Origin: Aedes albopictus
Lineage: Eukaryota > Arthropoda > Insecta > Diptera > Culicidae
Reading direction: 5' to 3'
NCBI RefSeq assembly: GCF_035046485.1
Contig: NC_085138.1
Coordinates: 43,063,464 to 43,127,463, forward strand
Length of the DNA: 64,000 nt
Each line of letters opens with the position of its first letter. Position 1 is the stretch's first letter. Positions 44,624-55,767 of the stretch are shown here, one piece after another. The notes below the pieces were generated by a model. That model was not told where the DNA came from. It ran no database searches and saw only the letters and a program-made list of their open reading frames with translations. The position numbers and the translations under genes are program-made.

Positions 44624-47600
44624 ATGGATCCGACACAGTTTAAGCAGTTTATGGAGTACCAAACAAACTTGTTTTCGAAGCTACTGGAAGGAATGCAAAT
44701 ATCCCAGCAGCAAGCAAACCAATCGTCGGCACAGATGCACGGAGAAGTTCGTGCAAGTGTATCCAATGTGCATGTGCCGCAACCTTCACCATTGATCGTG
44801 GAGGGCGATATGCGAGAGAATTTCGAGTTCTTCGAGAGAAATTGGAGGGACTACGCGAAGGCCATCGGAATGGATCGGTGGCCCCCGGAGGAAAATCCTC
44901 AAAAAGTAAGCTTCCTGCTGTCGGTGATAGGGGAACCAGCACGCAAGAAGTACTATAATTTCGAGTTGACGACGGCAGAGAAAGCGGATCCGGATGCGGC
45001 ATTGGATGCTATCCGGGCTAAGGTAGTGGTGAAGCGCAATATCGTGATCGACCGACTGGATTTCTTCTCCGCCGTACAGAATCCCCGAGAGTCTATCGAT
45101 GAATATGCTTCTAGGCTCAAAACTTTAGCAAAATGTGCTAATCTTGGTCAGTTGGAAACGGAACTTATTACCTACAAAGTGGTCACGTCTAACAAATGGC
45201 CTCATATGAGGAGCAAGCTGCTGGCCATTGAGGACGTCACGTTAACAAAAGCAGTGGACATGTGTCGGGCAGAAGAAATCACGGCTATGCGCTCACAGGA
45301 TCTTGCGGCTGGAACTTCAGAGATGGAGGTGAACAAAATTGAGAAGTCGAAACCCCGTTCCCGGCAACAAGTTCAACGCTGCAAGTTCTGCGGGGATTCT
45401 CACGACTTCAAAAAGGGTACGTGTCCAGCGTTTGGAAAGCGTTGCCACCGTTGCAAAGGAAAAAACCATTTTGAACGTGTTTGTAAGGCTAGCAAGCACC
45501 ACAGTCGTCGGAACAGGAAGGTAAAGGAGATCAGAGATGAGAGCAGTGACTCGGATGAAGAAGGCTCAACATCACACGAAGCCGGATCGGAGGACAGCGA
45601 GGACGAATACGAAATTGGGAAAATTTACGACAATTCCAGTAAAGGAGGTAGCGTGCTGGCGGAATTAGATATGCAGTTCAGTGAAAAATGGAGTAAGGTC
45701 GACTGCGAGTTGGATACCGGAGCGAACACAAGCTTGATCGGTCATGATTGGCTGAAAAAGCTTTGCGGATGCGAAAAGGTTGAACTGTTACCAACAACTC
45801 TTCGTCTTCAAAGCTTCGGAGGGAGCCCAATAAACGTTTTGGGCCAAGTGAAGGTGCCTTGCCGTCGAAAGGGTCGCCGGTATCTGCTGGTCCTGCAGGT
45901 GGTGGATGTGAGCCACAGACCACTACTGTCGGCGAAAGCTTCGCGAAAGCTGGGGTTCGTGAAGTTTTGCAAGTCTGTTACATTCAGCAAGCCACAGACA
46001 GAACTGGAACTTCTGAAGATCTACAGAATCGAAGCGCAGGCAATTGTGGCTGAACACAGCGAACTCTTTCGAGGATATGGAAAATTCGCCGGAGCAGTAT
46101 CTCTAGAAGTCGATGATAACGTGCAACCGTCTATTCAACCACCACGCCGCGTTCCGATTGCCATGCGGAGTAAACTGAAAGCAGAATTGGAGTCATTGGA
46201 GAAGGATGGGCTGATCGTCAAGGAGCTGATGCATACGGATTGGATAAGCAACATCGTCATCGTTCAGCGTGGTGAACCGAAATCTGGAGGCATTCGCATA
46301 TGCCTCGATCCGATACCTCTCAATAAGGCTTTGAAACGACCGCATCTGCAATTCAACACTTTGGACGAGATTCTTCCGGAGTTGGGAAAAGCTAAAATCT
46401 TCAGCACAGTGGATGCCAAGAAGGGTTTTTGGCACGTGGAATTGGACGAACGAAGTAGCAAACTCACAACGTTCTGGACCCCGTTCGGAAGGTATAGGTG
46501 GACACGTTTGCCGTTTGGGATTTCTTCAGCTCCTGAGATATTTCAAATGAAGCTTCAGGAAGTCATCCAGGGTCTCGATGGAGTTGAATGCCTGGCCGAT
46601 GATCTGCTGGTGTATGGCATCGGCGACACACTGGAGGAAGCACTGGTCAACCACAACAGATGTCTGAAAAATCTTTTTCGTCGCCTAGATGAGCACAACG
46701 TGAAGCTGAACAAGTCCAAGCTCGTCTTGTGTCAGTCGTCTGTGAAGTTCTACGGACACGTTCTGACAGACAAGGGTCTACATCCGGACGAAACGAAAAT
46801 TACCACGATTAAGAACTACCCTGTTCCCACAAATCGGAAAGAAATCCATCGTTTTATTGGGATGGTCAACTACCTGAGCAGGTTCATTCCGAACTTGAGC
46901 TCTAATTTGACCAATCTTCGCAAGCTGATATCGGAATCAGTACCGTGGAACTGGACAACAGCTGAAGACAAGGAGTTCAAAGCAGTAAAGCAGCTGGTTG
47001 CTGACGTCCGAACATTGCGCTACTACAACCCCAAGCAACCATTAACGATCGAGTGCGATGCCAGCTGTTTTGGACTGGGCGCCGTCGTATATCAGGATGA
47101 AGGCGTGATTGGCTACGCATCCAGGACATTGACCGCTACAGAACGTAATTATGCACAAATAGAAAAGGAACTATTGGCGATTCTTTTTGCGTGCATTCGG
47201 TTCGACCAATTGGTGGTTGGAAACCCAAAAGTAACGGTGAAAACAGATCACAAACCACTGATTAATGTGTTTCGCAAACCGTTACTATCAGCACCTAGAC
47301 GTCTGCAGCATATGTTGTTGAATCTGCAACGATATAACCTGGAGATCCAGTTCGTCACCGGAAAAGACAACGTTGTGGCGGATGCATTGTCTCGGGCGCC
47401 ATACGATGACAAGGATATGAAGGAAGCATTTCAAAAGCTGAACGTGTACAAGGTGTTTCGCGAGATTCAGGAAATTCAGTTGTCTACCCATCTTCGCGTA
47501 ACGGATAGCTGCTTGGACGAAATAATCGAAGAAACGAAAAAGGATTACACGCTGCAATCAATCATGGACTACATTCAACGTGGCTGGCCAACATCAGCAG

Positions 47601-48979
47601 ACCGACTGCCGGACGGTGTGAAAGTTTTCTTCAGTTATCGCAATGAGTTGTCTATGCAGGAGGGCATCGTGTTCCGTGATGATCGAATTTTGGTCCCTTT
47701 CAAGTTGAGGCGAGCTCTAATTGACAAATGTCACACCAGCCATAACGGAATCGAAGCAACTCTAAAGCTAGCTAGGGCAAACTTGTTCTGGCCCGGGATG
47801 AGCAGCCAAATCAAGGACGTCGTGATGCAATGTGGAGTGTGTGCAAAGTTTGCATCATCTCAACCAAATCCGCCTATGATGAGTCATCGTATTCCTGTAT
47901 ATCCGTTTCAACTGGTGTCGATGGACGTTTTTTTCACCACGTATCAAGGAAAAGATAGGAAGTTTCTTGTGACCGTCGATCACTACTCGGACTTCTTCGA
48001 GATTGACATCTTAAGGGATCTCACACCTGAATCGCTAATCGCCGCGTGCAGCAAGAACTTCGCTCGACATGGGAAGCCACAGGTAATTCTCACTGATAAT
48101 GGCACTAATTTTGTCAGCAGAAAAATGGCCAAGTTCACATCCGACTGGGACATCGAGCACATTACGTCCGCTCCGAATCATCAGCAATCAAATGGGAAGT
48201 CCGAAGCTGCCGTAAAGATAGCAAAACATCTCCTGAAGAAAACCGAAGAAACCGGTGCGGATTTTTGGTATGCGCTGCTCCACTGGAGAAACATCCCGAA
48301 CAAAATCGGCTCCAGTCCGACCGCCAGATTGTTTTCCCGGTCCACCCGATGCAGTATTCCATCATCAGGGACAAAGTTGATTCCAAAGGTGGTTGAAAAC
48401 GTTCCTGAATCGATAGAGCAGAATAGGAGGAGGATCAAATGGCATTACGACAAGAAAACGCGAAACTTACCTGATCTACAGATTGGCTCACCGGTGTATG
48501 TGCAGCTGAAACCAGAAGCATCGAAACTGTGGAGCCCCGGCAAAGTTTTGGACCAGCTGAGTGACCGGTCATATCTAGTGAACGTGAATGGGACAAATTA
48601 TCGCCGAAGTCTAGTACATCTAAAACCGCGTAAGGAACCCAATACGTCGCCTGACCGTACGCCTAAATCACTGGGAAAGGAGGAAAATTGTCACCAGTAC
48701 CGAATTCCTAGCAACCACCGAAACAACAACAGTGACCTGCAGAACGGCTGTCAAAACGAAAATGATGCGTCGTCGGTATCGGTGTCGGCGCCGTCGTCGG
48801 CGTCGCCAAGGTCGACTGCAGCTGCAGCTGTGATGACACCGATGACACAAGAAGGTCCCATGCAGCAGAGTCGAGAGTCGCCGAAGGGGATTCGAACGCC
48901 AACCGCCAACGTGGGCAGACCAAGACGAGAAACACGACTGCCGGCTAGATTTAAGGATTTTCTTATTGAATTTGATTAA
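44624..48979 (+). CDS. Ty3/gypsy gag-pol polyprotein, 1,451 aa, intact
   Basis: A single open frame. Gag-like N-terminus; two zinc knuckles from C253 (CKFCGDSH...C, then CHRCKGKNHFERVC); aspartic protease D364-T-G-A; reverse transcriptase with catalytic motif L657-A-D-D660 (usual Y replaced by L); RNase H Asp at 812 (IECDASCFGLGAV); integrase zinc site H1037, H1041, C1070, C1073; integrase core D1101, D1158, E1194 (35-residue spacing between the last two); and a C-terminal low-complexity tail. No frameshift between gag and pol and no stop codon, so the product could be functional. The ATG at 44624 is the first in frame, 200 bases past the primer-binding site. Without env it is expected to move within cells only. 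Confidence 0.95.
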   Translation: MDPTQFKQFMEYQTNLFSKLLEGMQISQQQANQSSAQMHGEVRASVSNVHVPQPSPLIVEGDMRENFEFFERNWRDYAKAIGMDRWPPEENPQKVSFLLSVIGEPARKKYYNFELTTAEKADPDAALDAIRAKVVVKRNIVIDRLDFFSAVQNPRESIDEYASRLKTLAKCANLGQLETELITYKVVTSNKWPHMRSKLLAIEDVTLTKAVDMCRAEEITAMRSQDLAAGTSEMEVNKIEKSKPRSRQQVQRCKFCGDSHDFKKGTCPAFGKRCHRCKGKNHFERVCKASKHHSRRNRKVKEIRDESSDSDEEGSTSHEAGSEDSEDEYEIGKIYDNSSKGGSVLAELDMQFSEKWSKVDCELDTGANTSLIGHDWLKKLCGCEKVELLPTTLRLQSFGGSPINVLGQVKVPCRRKGRRYLLVLQVVDVSHRPLLSAKASRKLGFVKFCKSVTFSKPQTELELLKIYRIEAQAIVAEHSELFRGYGKFAGAVSLEVDDNVQPSIQPPRRVPIAMRSKLKAELESLEKDGLIVKELMHTDWISNIVIVQRGEPKSGGIRICLDPIPLNKALKRPHLQFNTLDEILPELGKAKIFSTVDAKKGFWHVELDERSSKLTTFWTPFGRYRWTRLPFGISSAPEIFQMKLQEVIQGLDGVECLADDLLVYGIGDTLEEALVNHNRCLKNLFRRLDEHNVKLNKSKLVLCQSSVKFYGHVLTDKGLHPDETKITTIKNYPVPTNRKEIHRFIGMVNYLSRFIPNLSSNLTNLRKLISESVPWNWTTAEDKEFKAVKQLVADVRTLRYYNPKQPLTIECDASCFGLGAVVYQDEGVIGYASRTLTATERNYAQIEKELLAILFACIRFDQLVVGNPKVTVKTDHKPLINVFRKPLLSAPRRLQHMLLNLQRYNLEIQFVTGKDNVVADALSRAPYDDKDMKEAFQKLNVYKVFREIQEIQLSTHLRVTDSCLDEIIEETKKDYTLQSIMDYIQRGWPTSADRLPDGVKVFFSYRNELSMQEGIVFRDDRILVPFKLRRALIDKCHTSHNGIEATLKLARANLFWPGMSSQIKDVVMQCGVCAKFASSQPNPPMMSHRIPVYPFQLVSMDVFFTTYQGKDRKFLVTVDHYSDFFEIDILRDLTPESLIAACSKNFARHGKPQVILTDNGTNFVSRKMAKFTSDWDIEHITSAPNHQQSNGKSEAAVKIAKHLLKKTEETGADFWYALLHWRNIPNKIGSSPTARLFSRSTRCSIPSSGTKLIPKVVENVPESIEQNRRRIKWHYDKKTRNLPDLQIGSPVYVQLKPEASKLWSPGKVLDQLSDRSYLVNVNGTNYRRSLVHLKPRKEPNTSPDRTPKSLGKEENCHQYRIPSNHRNNNSDLQNGCQNENDASSVSVSAPSSASPRSTAAAAVMTPMTQEGPMQQSRESPKGIRTPTANVGRPRRETRLPARFKDFLIEFD

Positions 48980-48985
48980 TCATTT

Positions 48986-48999
48986 TAAAGTGAGGAGGA
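48986..48999 (+). promoter_or_regulatory. Polypurine tract
   Basis: AAAAGTGAGGAGGA-like purine run (one T) lying directly against the 3' LTR, the expected plus-strand primer. Confidence 0.75.
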
Positions 49000-49160
49000 T
49001 GTTGTATTGAATTATATTTGAGCACCCCTCGGTTTCTCTATTCTCTTTTATGCTTTTTCTTACCTGGCTTCAGTGTCGAGAAGCAGGCAGTAGAGTTCAG
49101 ATCGCTTCGTAATAAATCTCATGTTAATCGATAATTTCATGTTTTATTTATCACAAAACA
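49000..49160 (+). repeat. 3' LTR (161 bp)
   Basis: Appears identical to the 5' LTR by direct reading; the stop codon of gag-pol is 20 bases upstream. Confidence 0.95.
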
Positions 49161-49262
49161 CCGAGGACCTGGGATCGAATCCCACTCCCGACAAACTCAC
49201 AAAATAGTGAGTTCTTCCTTCGGAAGGGAAGTAAAGCGTGGGTCCCTAGATGAACTAGCCTA

Positions 49263-49658
49263 CACTCAGGCAAATAAACCTAAGATTATCATAACGTCTA
49301 ACTTATGAAATGGCCTTTAAACAATTCATAACGGCTAGAATGAATTCCATAAGGTCGGTTTATGACGCAGAATCGACTCACAGTTTGGCTTTTATACACA
49401 TTTAGCATCACGATATTCTCAAGCGTCGATAGCCGCGTGGGTTGGGCACGGGCTCAGTGATCTCGACGTTCATGGATCGATTCCAGTCTGCATCATTTTA
49501 CGATTTTTCTGCTCTTTTCATAAGTTTAGCTCATGTAATTAGGTCATAATAAGCATGTTCAATTTTCATAAGGTATTCTTATGGCATCCATACTTTACAG
49601 TTATGGCTAAATTTCATAAGGTATTTTGATGAATTTCGGTAGTTCACTTCGCTGAGTG
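49263..49658. mobile_element. TA-flanked element (396 bp) with an internal tRNA-like segment
   Basis: Ends CACTCAG...(complement) CACTCAG, TA at 49261-49262 and 49659-49660; removal restores the SINE CTAGCC/GGGCTAAAAATC. Inside, 49428-49500 resembles a tRNA-like pol III promoter (TAGCCGCGTGGGTTGGGCAC then GGATCGATTCC). Inverted repeats beyond the first 7 bases are weak. Confidence 0.8.
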
Positions 49659-49704
49659 TAGGGCTAAAAATCTCGTTAATACAGATAAAAAAAAATACCA
49701 ACAA

Positions 49705-51589
49705 ATATTTGATTGCTCTGAACGCTCTGAAAGATATTTTGAAGCATTCATGGAAAGTGTTGGTTGTTTCCTGAAAATTTGCTTTCTTTATAAAATGGCT
49801 GATCTAAAATTGATTCAATAAATCCGCATATATCCTAAAATTTCCAAGAAATTGTGGTCGATGTATTTGAATCGTATTTTAACTAAAAACTGCTCCAAAA
49901 TTTCCACTTATATAAAGACCGACAATTTCGGAATCTGTAAGTTTTTATCGATGAAAATTTAAACGCATTTCATCTGACATTGTTCCAAGATTTGAATTAT
50001 TTGGTTGTATGAACAATGCAAATATTATTTTTCAGCTTCCAAGTCTTCACATGATTTGAAATGTCTTCAATATGTCTTCACAAAAATAAATGTCTTCACA
50101 GAAGTTCAAATGCAAGGGGTTTCCAACAAGGTTTTTAGTGACAAGTAATCAATGATTACTTTCGATATATCTGAGTAATCAGATAATCCCAAGTAACTGT
50201 TATCATGGTAATCTGATGTGCACATTGAAGACATGTCTTCACATCTGGCATCCCTGCTTCCGATGTTTCAGTACCGGGCACTGCTCGAAACCAACTGTCA
50301 AAATCAGCTCGAATCATCGCGCATGTGTGCGTGACATCTCGTCATCGCAAAATCTCCGGCTGTTGACGGTTTACACACGCAACAAAACATCATCAGCCAG
50401 CCTTTTGCGTGTGCGAGCGAGCGAGAGCGAGAGAAAATCATGAATGACCGTCGTCGTTCGTTGTCCGTCGCTCATTTGATCATCGAACGAACAAATCCAT
50501 TACAGAAAAGTCGCAATGGCCAAAGCGAATGGGTGTGTTTTGTGCTCGTCTCGGTCGTCGCCGTTAGTTTGCTAGGAAAAATCTGGACAGAAAGTGATTT
50601 TCCGACGTTTAGTAGCCGTACAGAAGGAAAACGAACACATTTCGTGAGTGTGAAAGGTGTGATTGAAGCTGGGGCATCGAAAACAGTGCGTGCTTGATTG
50701 CGGATGAAAACTTGCGTTGGTGGAAAACTCCCCGATTCTGTAAGATCGATTTTGGGCGTGTGATGCGTTGCAGAAGTGAGTGGAAAACGGTGAAAAGTGA
50801 AGCAAACGGTGTTTGGAGGTTGACGGAGAGAAGTTTTTCACGGATGGTGTTCATTTAGGTGGGTAAAATTCGAAAAACATGATTTTTTCGCAGCCCAATA
50901 TTCTTTTTCTAGTGCCATCTTCCCTGGGCTGATTCAATGAAGATTGAAGTTTTTGGGTTGCTTGTGGGTGAGTTGTAGGGAGTGGGGAGGTAGTTTCCCC
51001 GCAGTGTCTTGTGTTACCGTCTCACATTCGTGCAGTTTTGGTTGGGTGTGAAAAGGAAAGAAACACGGTGCTAGAATGAAACTGGTTGACGTGAGTGGGA
51101 GATGACTGGAGGATGAGTAATGACACAAACAACATCAAGAAGAAAATCATTGACATTCCGACACATACACACAACGAACCGACTGACAACATTCGGCTCT
51201 CTCGACGAATGTTTGCGCTCAATGAGCACAGTGGGCTTGGAGGGAGAAAAAGCGTTATGTTCCAAATAAACATAAGTAGTCATAAATTGAAACAAGACTT
51301 TAAACTTAGTATTTTTGGTAATTGCCTTTACGTCCTTCAAGTCGAACATCAGCATAGACCTAAAGCAGGGCCATGAGATTAGCAAACTCTTGGCATCTGC
51401 GGAAGCATCAGAGCCCGTGAAGCTGAAAGTGCCTAAATTTACTCAGACTGAGACCTTTGCATTCGCGGGTATCCCGAAGAATAAGCCACACGCAATCGCT
51501 TACGAACGTAAAAATCGCAGAAACCTGGCCAGTCATTCCCGAAAGCTGTGAGATGTAGGAAAGGTTGGCTCGTCCCGGGTTGAAGGGAG
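49705..51589. other. Unassigned DNA; possible untranslated exon near 50400-50860
   Basis: 49700-50200 is AT-rich without signal. 50270-50860 is GC-richer, with gtgtgcg and gagcgagagcgag words, and ends with a donor-like TTTAG/GTGGGT at 50858-50863. It resembles a mosquito promoter or 5' UTR, but no coding exon follows. The frames at 50216-50697 show no domain. Confidence 0.25.
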
Positions 51590-51835
51590 CAGGGGGTAGC
51601 GGCCACAAACTCGACAGATTATGGTGGGTCGAAGAAAGGACGTCTCTGGACCCTAGTGAACAAGCAGAAGAAAAAGTGGAAGAGGAACAGGCCTAGGCCA
51701 GGTGCCAAGCGAGAAAAGAAAGACGGACGAGTCTAAGAACTCAGAGGTCTTGAAGGCAATGAGCAGCGATGTTAAGCTGGTGGACCTTAGAGCAAGAAGC
51801 TTTCCAGTGCAGCCAGAACTCATGAAATGTATAAT
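51590..51835 (+). mobile_element. LINE ORF1 (gag-like) remnant
   Basis: Pieces read QKKKWKRNRPRPGAKREK and, in another frame, SEVLKAMSSDVKLVDLRARS, a basic stretch followed by the 'EVL..M..D..L.DLR.R' pattern of R1/jockey-type LINE gag proteins. An A-run follows at 51839. Confidence 0.4.
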
Positions 51836-51959
51836 CACAAAAAAAAAAAGATTTATGTAAATATCGATAATGTAATTTGCACTCCATTTGTGACTACGGA
51901 CGATGAGAACTCAATACAGTATCAGTATCTAATAAGCAACTTCCGGTGTTTTATTTAGA

Positions 51960-53435
51960 AGTAAAACTGGGAAACTTAACACGCAGGATGTGACAGGATA
52001 ATCTACGACGAATCACATCCCCGCAACTTCGACATCGTAGCGTTGCATGAACTTTGTTGGACTGGCCAGGAAGTGGAAAAGCGGGCATCGAGCGGCTACC
52101 TTCTATCAAAACTGTGAAACCACCAATGAACTGGGAACAGGATTTAAAATGTTGGGCAAGATGCGACAACGTGTGATCGGGTGGCAGCCGATCCACACAA
52201 GGATGTGCATGTTGAGAGTTAAGGGCCATTTCTTCAACTACAGCATCATCAATGTGCACTGCCCACATGAAGGGACCCCCGATGACGAGAAAGAAGCGTT
52301 CTACGCGCAGTTAGAGCAAGCAAACGATGGTTCGTCGCGTGACGTGAGAATCGTTGTCGGCAACATGAACGCGCAGGTAGGAAGGGAGGAAGTGTACAGA
52401 CTAGTAATCGGGCGAAACAGTCCGAAGCACCTTCTTCCCCCGCAATGATATCCACAAAGTCATCTGGAGATCATCCGACCATCAAACAGAAAACCAAATC
52501 GACCACGATCTAATCGACGGTAAATTCTTCTCGGATATAACTGATGTCCGCACATATCGCAGTACGAATATTGATTCAGATCACTACCTAGTCACTGTAT
52601 GCATGCGCTTAAAACTTTCTACGTGTCGAAGCCGTAAGCCGCGGCTCAACATCGAGCGGCTGCGTAACGTAGAAGTGGCTCAAGACTGCGGAGCAGTTAA
52701 CAGTGGCCCTTCCAACGGAAGAGCAGCTTGGCGCAGCTACACTTAAAGATGGCTGGAGGAACATCCGATCCGCCATAGGTAGTACTTCGGCTGCAGCACT
52801 ATGCTACGTGACTCCGAATCTCAGAAACGACTGGTACGACGGCGAATGTGAACAAGTGAAAAACGGAAATGCAGCATGGGCCAGAATGTTGCAACATCTT
52901 ACGAGGGCAAATGAGGTACGTTATAGACAGGCGTGAAACAGGAACAACTCCGGAGGAAGAATTGCCAGCAGAAAGAACGAGATCGCGAAACGAGCTATAC
53001 CGTGCTAAAGACACGGAAGTTCTACGAGAAGCTGAACCGCTTGCGCAGAGGGTTCGTGCCGTTATGTGTCGAGATAATCATGGGAATCTTCTCACGAGCG
53101 AGCGTGAGGTGGTCGAGAGGTGGCGGCAGCATTACCTCTATGGTGACGTTACAAGCACCGAAGGTGGCGTTGCAACAGATCTAGGAGTATTTGCGCAGGA
53201 CGAAAGACTTCCGACCCTAATCTCCAAGAGATTGAGGAGGAGGTTAGCCGGTTGTAAAACAACAAAGCTACTGGAACAGATCAACTACCAAGCGAGATTC
53301 TACAATACGGTGGTGAAGCACTGGTGAGAGTACTATACTGGGTAATTACCAAGATTTGAGACGATGAAGTATTACCGGAGGAATGGATGGCAGGTATCGT
53401 GTGTCCCATCTACAAAAATGGCGACAAGTAGGATT
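51960..53435 (+). mobile_element. Decayed RTE-like LINE (endonuclease to start of RT)
   Basis: The endonuclease portion is at 52020-52450 (IVALHELCWTGQ; IINVHCPHEGTPDDEKEAFY; VRIVVGNMNAQVGREEVYR). There is an internal deletion, then 52480-53430 aligned with 25100-26130 (IDHDLIDGKFFSDIT; the SDH motif retained here; LPTEEQLGAATLKDGW; RASVRWS in a shifted frame; VCPIYKNGDK). Several frameshifts. The 3' RT is missing. Confidence 0.85.
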
Positions 53436-54613
53436 GGATTGCAAAGTCCTTCGTAACCTTATGAGTAGGTCGAACACAGTAGCTGTTTGCAGTTGATAAG
53501 GACCTAAGGACCCTTATTTTCTAGGGGGAATAGAAGTAATTGGCCCAGGACCCTGCCCAGTAGAGAAGGATTCTTCATAAGGCGTAGATTCAAGGCTTCT
53601 GAAGAAAGACGTTTTTTATTTCGATATTCTTTTCAGAACCTGGTCGACAAAGACGTAGATGCAAACTGACCATGTGACCAAGAACGTCGTAAATTTAGGT
53701 AAGACGAAACTCATTTCGTTCTTACATACCACGGATGTCAAATAACTGACGAGCTACCTCTAGAGCACTGTTTGAAACTGGCTTACTAGGAAATAGTCGC
53801 GCCATAAACCGACACTGATGCCACCGTGATTCTAGGTTTCAATGTTGTGCCTTCAAATACCAAAACATGATCTCAGTTCTACGTTTGCCATCATCAACAA
53901 AACGGACGAGAGAATGAAACCTACCAGCACGCTTGTATGTCACAACCGAAACAGAGAGTCTGGCGTACACAGAGACTGAGAAATTATCGCAACGGAGCAC
54001 GAGGAGACGATGACTTTTCATTCTCATCTTTTCGGATGACGACCAGGACGACGACGACCAAAGTGAGTTGGTTGCCCATCAATAACTCGCCGTCGCTCGT
54101 CGTTGTACCACGTACTGTGGCAGAAACGCTGCTGGTTGACCTGTGTGAAGACCATTAAAATCAATCAATTTCAAGATTTGCTACCTAATGGTCCCGTTGA
54201 CCAGTGTCGGTCGGTCGTTGTCAGTCCCGTGACCTTATCCATCCATCGTTCGTGCGGGTGCGTGAGTGTGATTCCTCCTGTGGACAAGTTCATGAAAACA
54301 TGACCCCTTGCTGGTCCTAGCTCAACCACGCAATGGGGTCACTCCATACGGACGACCAGTTGGGCGTCGTGTTTGCGGAATCCAAAATTAGAAAGTGATA
54401 AATGAATCGGACACCTTTCCTAGCCGCCGTCTAGTGTCCCAACTGTGGAATGTAGTTGATAGTGTGATAAGAAAGCGAAGAAAAAATCGAACAACATCAC
54501 CGTATCACTACTAAACCACAGAAAACGGGTATTCGAGTGATACCTTCTCCAGGCAGGCGTAGCACATTGACTGGTTCTCTCCAAACAAGGGAAACTAGGT
54601 CGAGCCTGTGTGA
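53436..54613. other. Unassigned DNA
   Basis: No supported gene. Short open frames have no domain. ATACCAAAACATGAT near 53857 is shared with the SINE region at 8262. Confidence 0.35.
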
Positions 54614-54615
54614 TA

Positions 54616-55765
54616 GGGTGTCCCATATCAGAGAAAAGTAGGGTGGGGCGGGGCAAGATGGGTCAGTGCCATTTTTGGGCGCATTACTCATGTTTTGATT
54701 ATGTTAATAATTTTGTTAGATGACCAGCATGAATATACAAAAGTTTGGAGCATTGATTGAAAAATTATTCACTTTCATTGGGAATAAAAAATAAAATGGT
54801 TTTTAGCCATTTTTCTTATGCGATACATCCCATATAATCTCCATATAAACGGCCGCGGGGCAAGATGGGTCACCTTCAATTTTGAACGTATTTTTGGAGC
54901 ATTCATAACTCATAACTGACTTCAATCAAGCGGAGTGAACGCTTAAAAATATAACATAAAATTATGATATTTTTTTAGTGAAAACGTCGATTTTCAAGTC
55001 GCCTGAGGACCACTCGAATCGTAAAGTTTTTTTATATTCCAAATAAATTTATAAAATGTTTACTAGTAGCTCTTGTTTACTCAGTATGGATATGGAGCAT
55101 ATATGAATGCGGAACAAATCTTATATTTTGATGTTTTTCGTTGAGAAAATGTGAATTACCTAAAAGGTGACCCATCTTGCCCCGCCCTTTTTTCACGGCG
55201 CAAAATCGATCACTATTTAAAACTGCTTGTTTAACATCATATTTTGTATTTAATAATCTTTTTATCGACTTTTAGCATAGCTAACTAGTGTATTGAAGAA
55301 GAGCGGACGAATACAAATCAATACGATTTGTATTTACAAAGTTATGGTGATGCATCCTTAGGTGACCCATCTTGCCCCGCCCCACCCTATCCAAAAGTTA
55401 ACTTACTCGTCCGTGGAATTATGGATAGTGCCTCAGATACAAAATGTTGCTTGTAGGCTTATAGGAAAACTTTATCTTTTGTCAAATACAATAATGTATA
55501 TGAAATCAATTTTAATTCACCTCGAACTTTATTTGTGGATCTTAGAACTATGGTTTAGTGAGATTGGTGCGATTTATTTCGTTTATTTTGGTATGTCAAT
55601 AATAAAAACAATACGAGGTCATTTTTCCTACAATAGTTACATTCGATCTATACATATTTCACGATAAAGTGTTCGTTCATGTTCAGGAAGGTTTTGTTTC
55701 TGAGGCCCTAATCATTCTAGGTTTTAACAAGTCAACTTCTCGACTCGTCCTAATTTGGGACACCC
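54616..55765. mobile_element. Outer TA-flanked GGGTGTCCCA element carrying a nested relative
   Basis: The ends GGGTGTCCCATAT and (complement) GGGTGTCCCAAAT are inverted, with TA at 54614-54615 and 55766-55767. The element at 54641-55387 inserted 23 bp from its left end; without it the outer element is ~400 bp. No transposase. Confidence 0.8.
54641..55387. mobile_element. Inner TA-flanked element (747 bp), GGGGCAAGATGGGTCA motif repeated four times
   Basis: Perfect 25-bp inverted ends starting GGGTGGGGCGGGGCAAGATG; TA at 54639-54640 and 55388-55389. The motif GGGGCAAGATGGGTCAC recurs inside at about 54856 and, inverted, at about 55166. Same design as the element at 31015-31919. Confidence 0.9.
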
Positions 55766-55767
55766 TA

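Larger units (their letters stand above)
44264..49160 (+). mobile_element. Complete Ty3/gypsy LTR retrotransposon, 4,897 bp (mag-like)
   Basis: Two 161-bp LTRs (44264-44424 and 49000-49160) appear identical, start TGTTGTATTGAATTATATTT and end ACAAAACA, with CCGAG duplicated on each side (44259-44263 and 49161-49165). A primer-binding site, one gag-pol frame and a polypurine tract are all in place. There is no env-like frame. Identical LTRs, exact duplication and an open frame mark a recent insertion. The mag-like clade is inferred from the single frame, double zinc knuckle and short LTRs. Confidence 0.97.
44215..49693 (+). mobile_element. Feilai-like SINE split by an LTR element and a MITE
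   Basis: The SINE pieces are 44215-44263, 49166-49260 and 49661-49693. They rejoin into the same sequence as the SINE at 5321-5500. An 11-bp target duplication AATACCAACAA brackets the whole (44204-44214 and 49694-49704). Confidence 0.9.
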
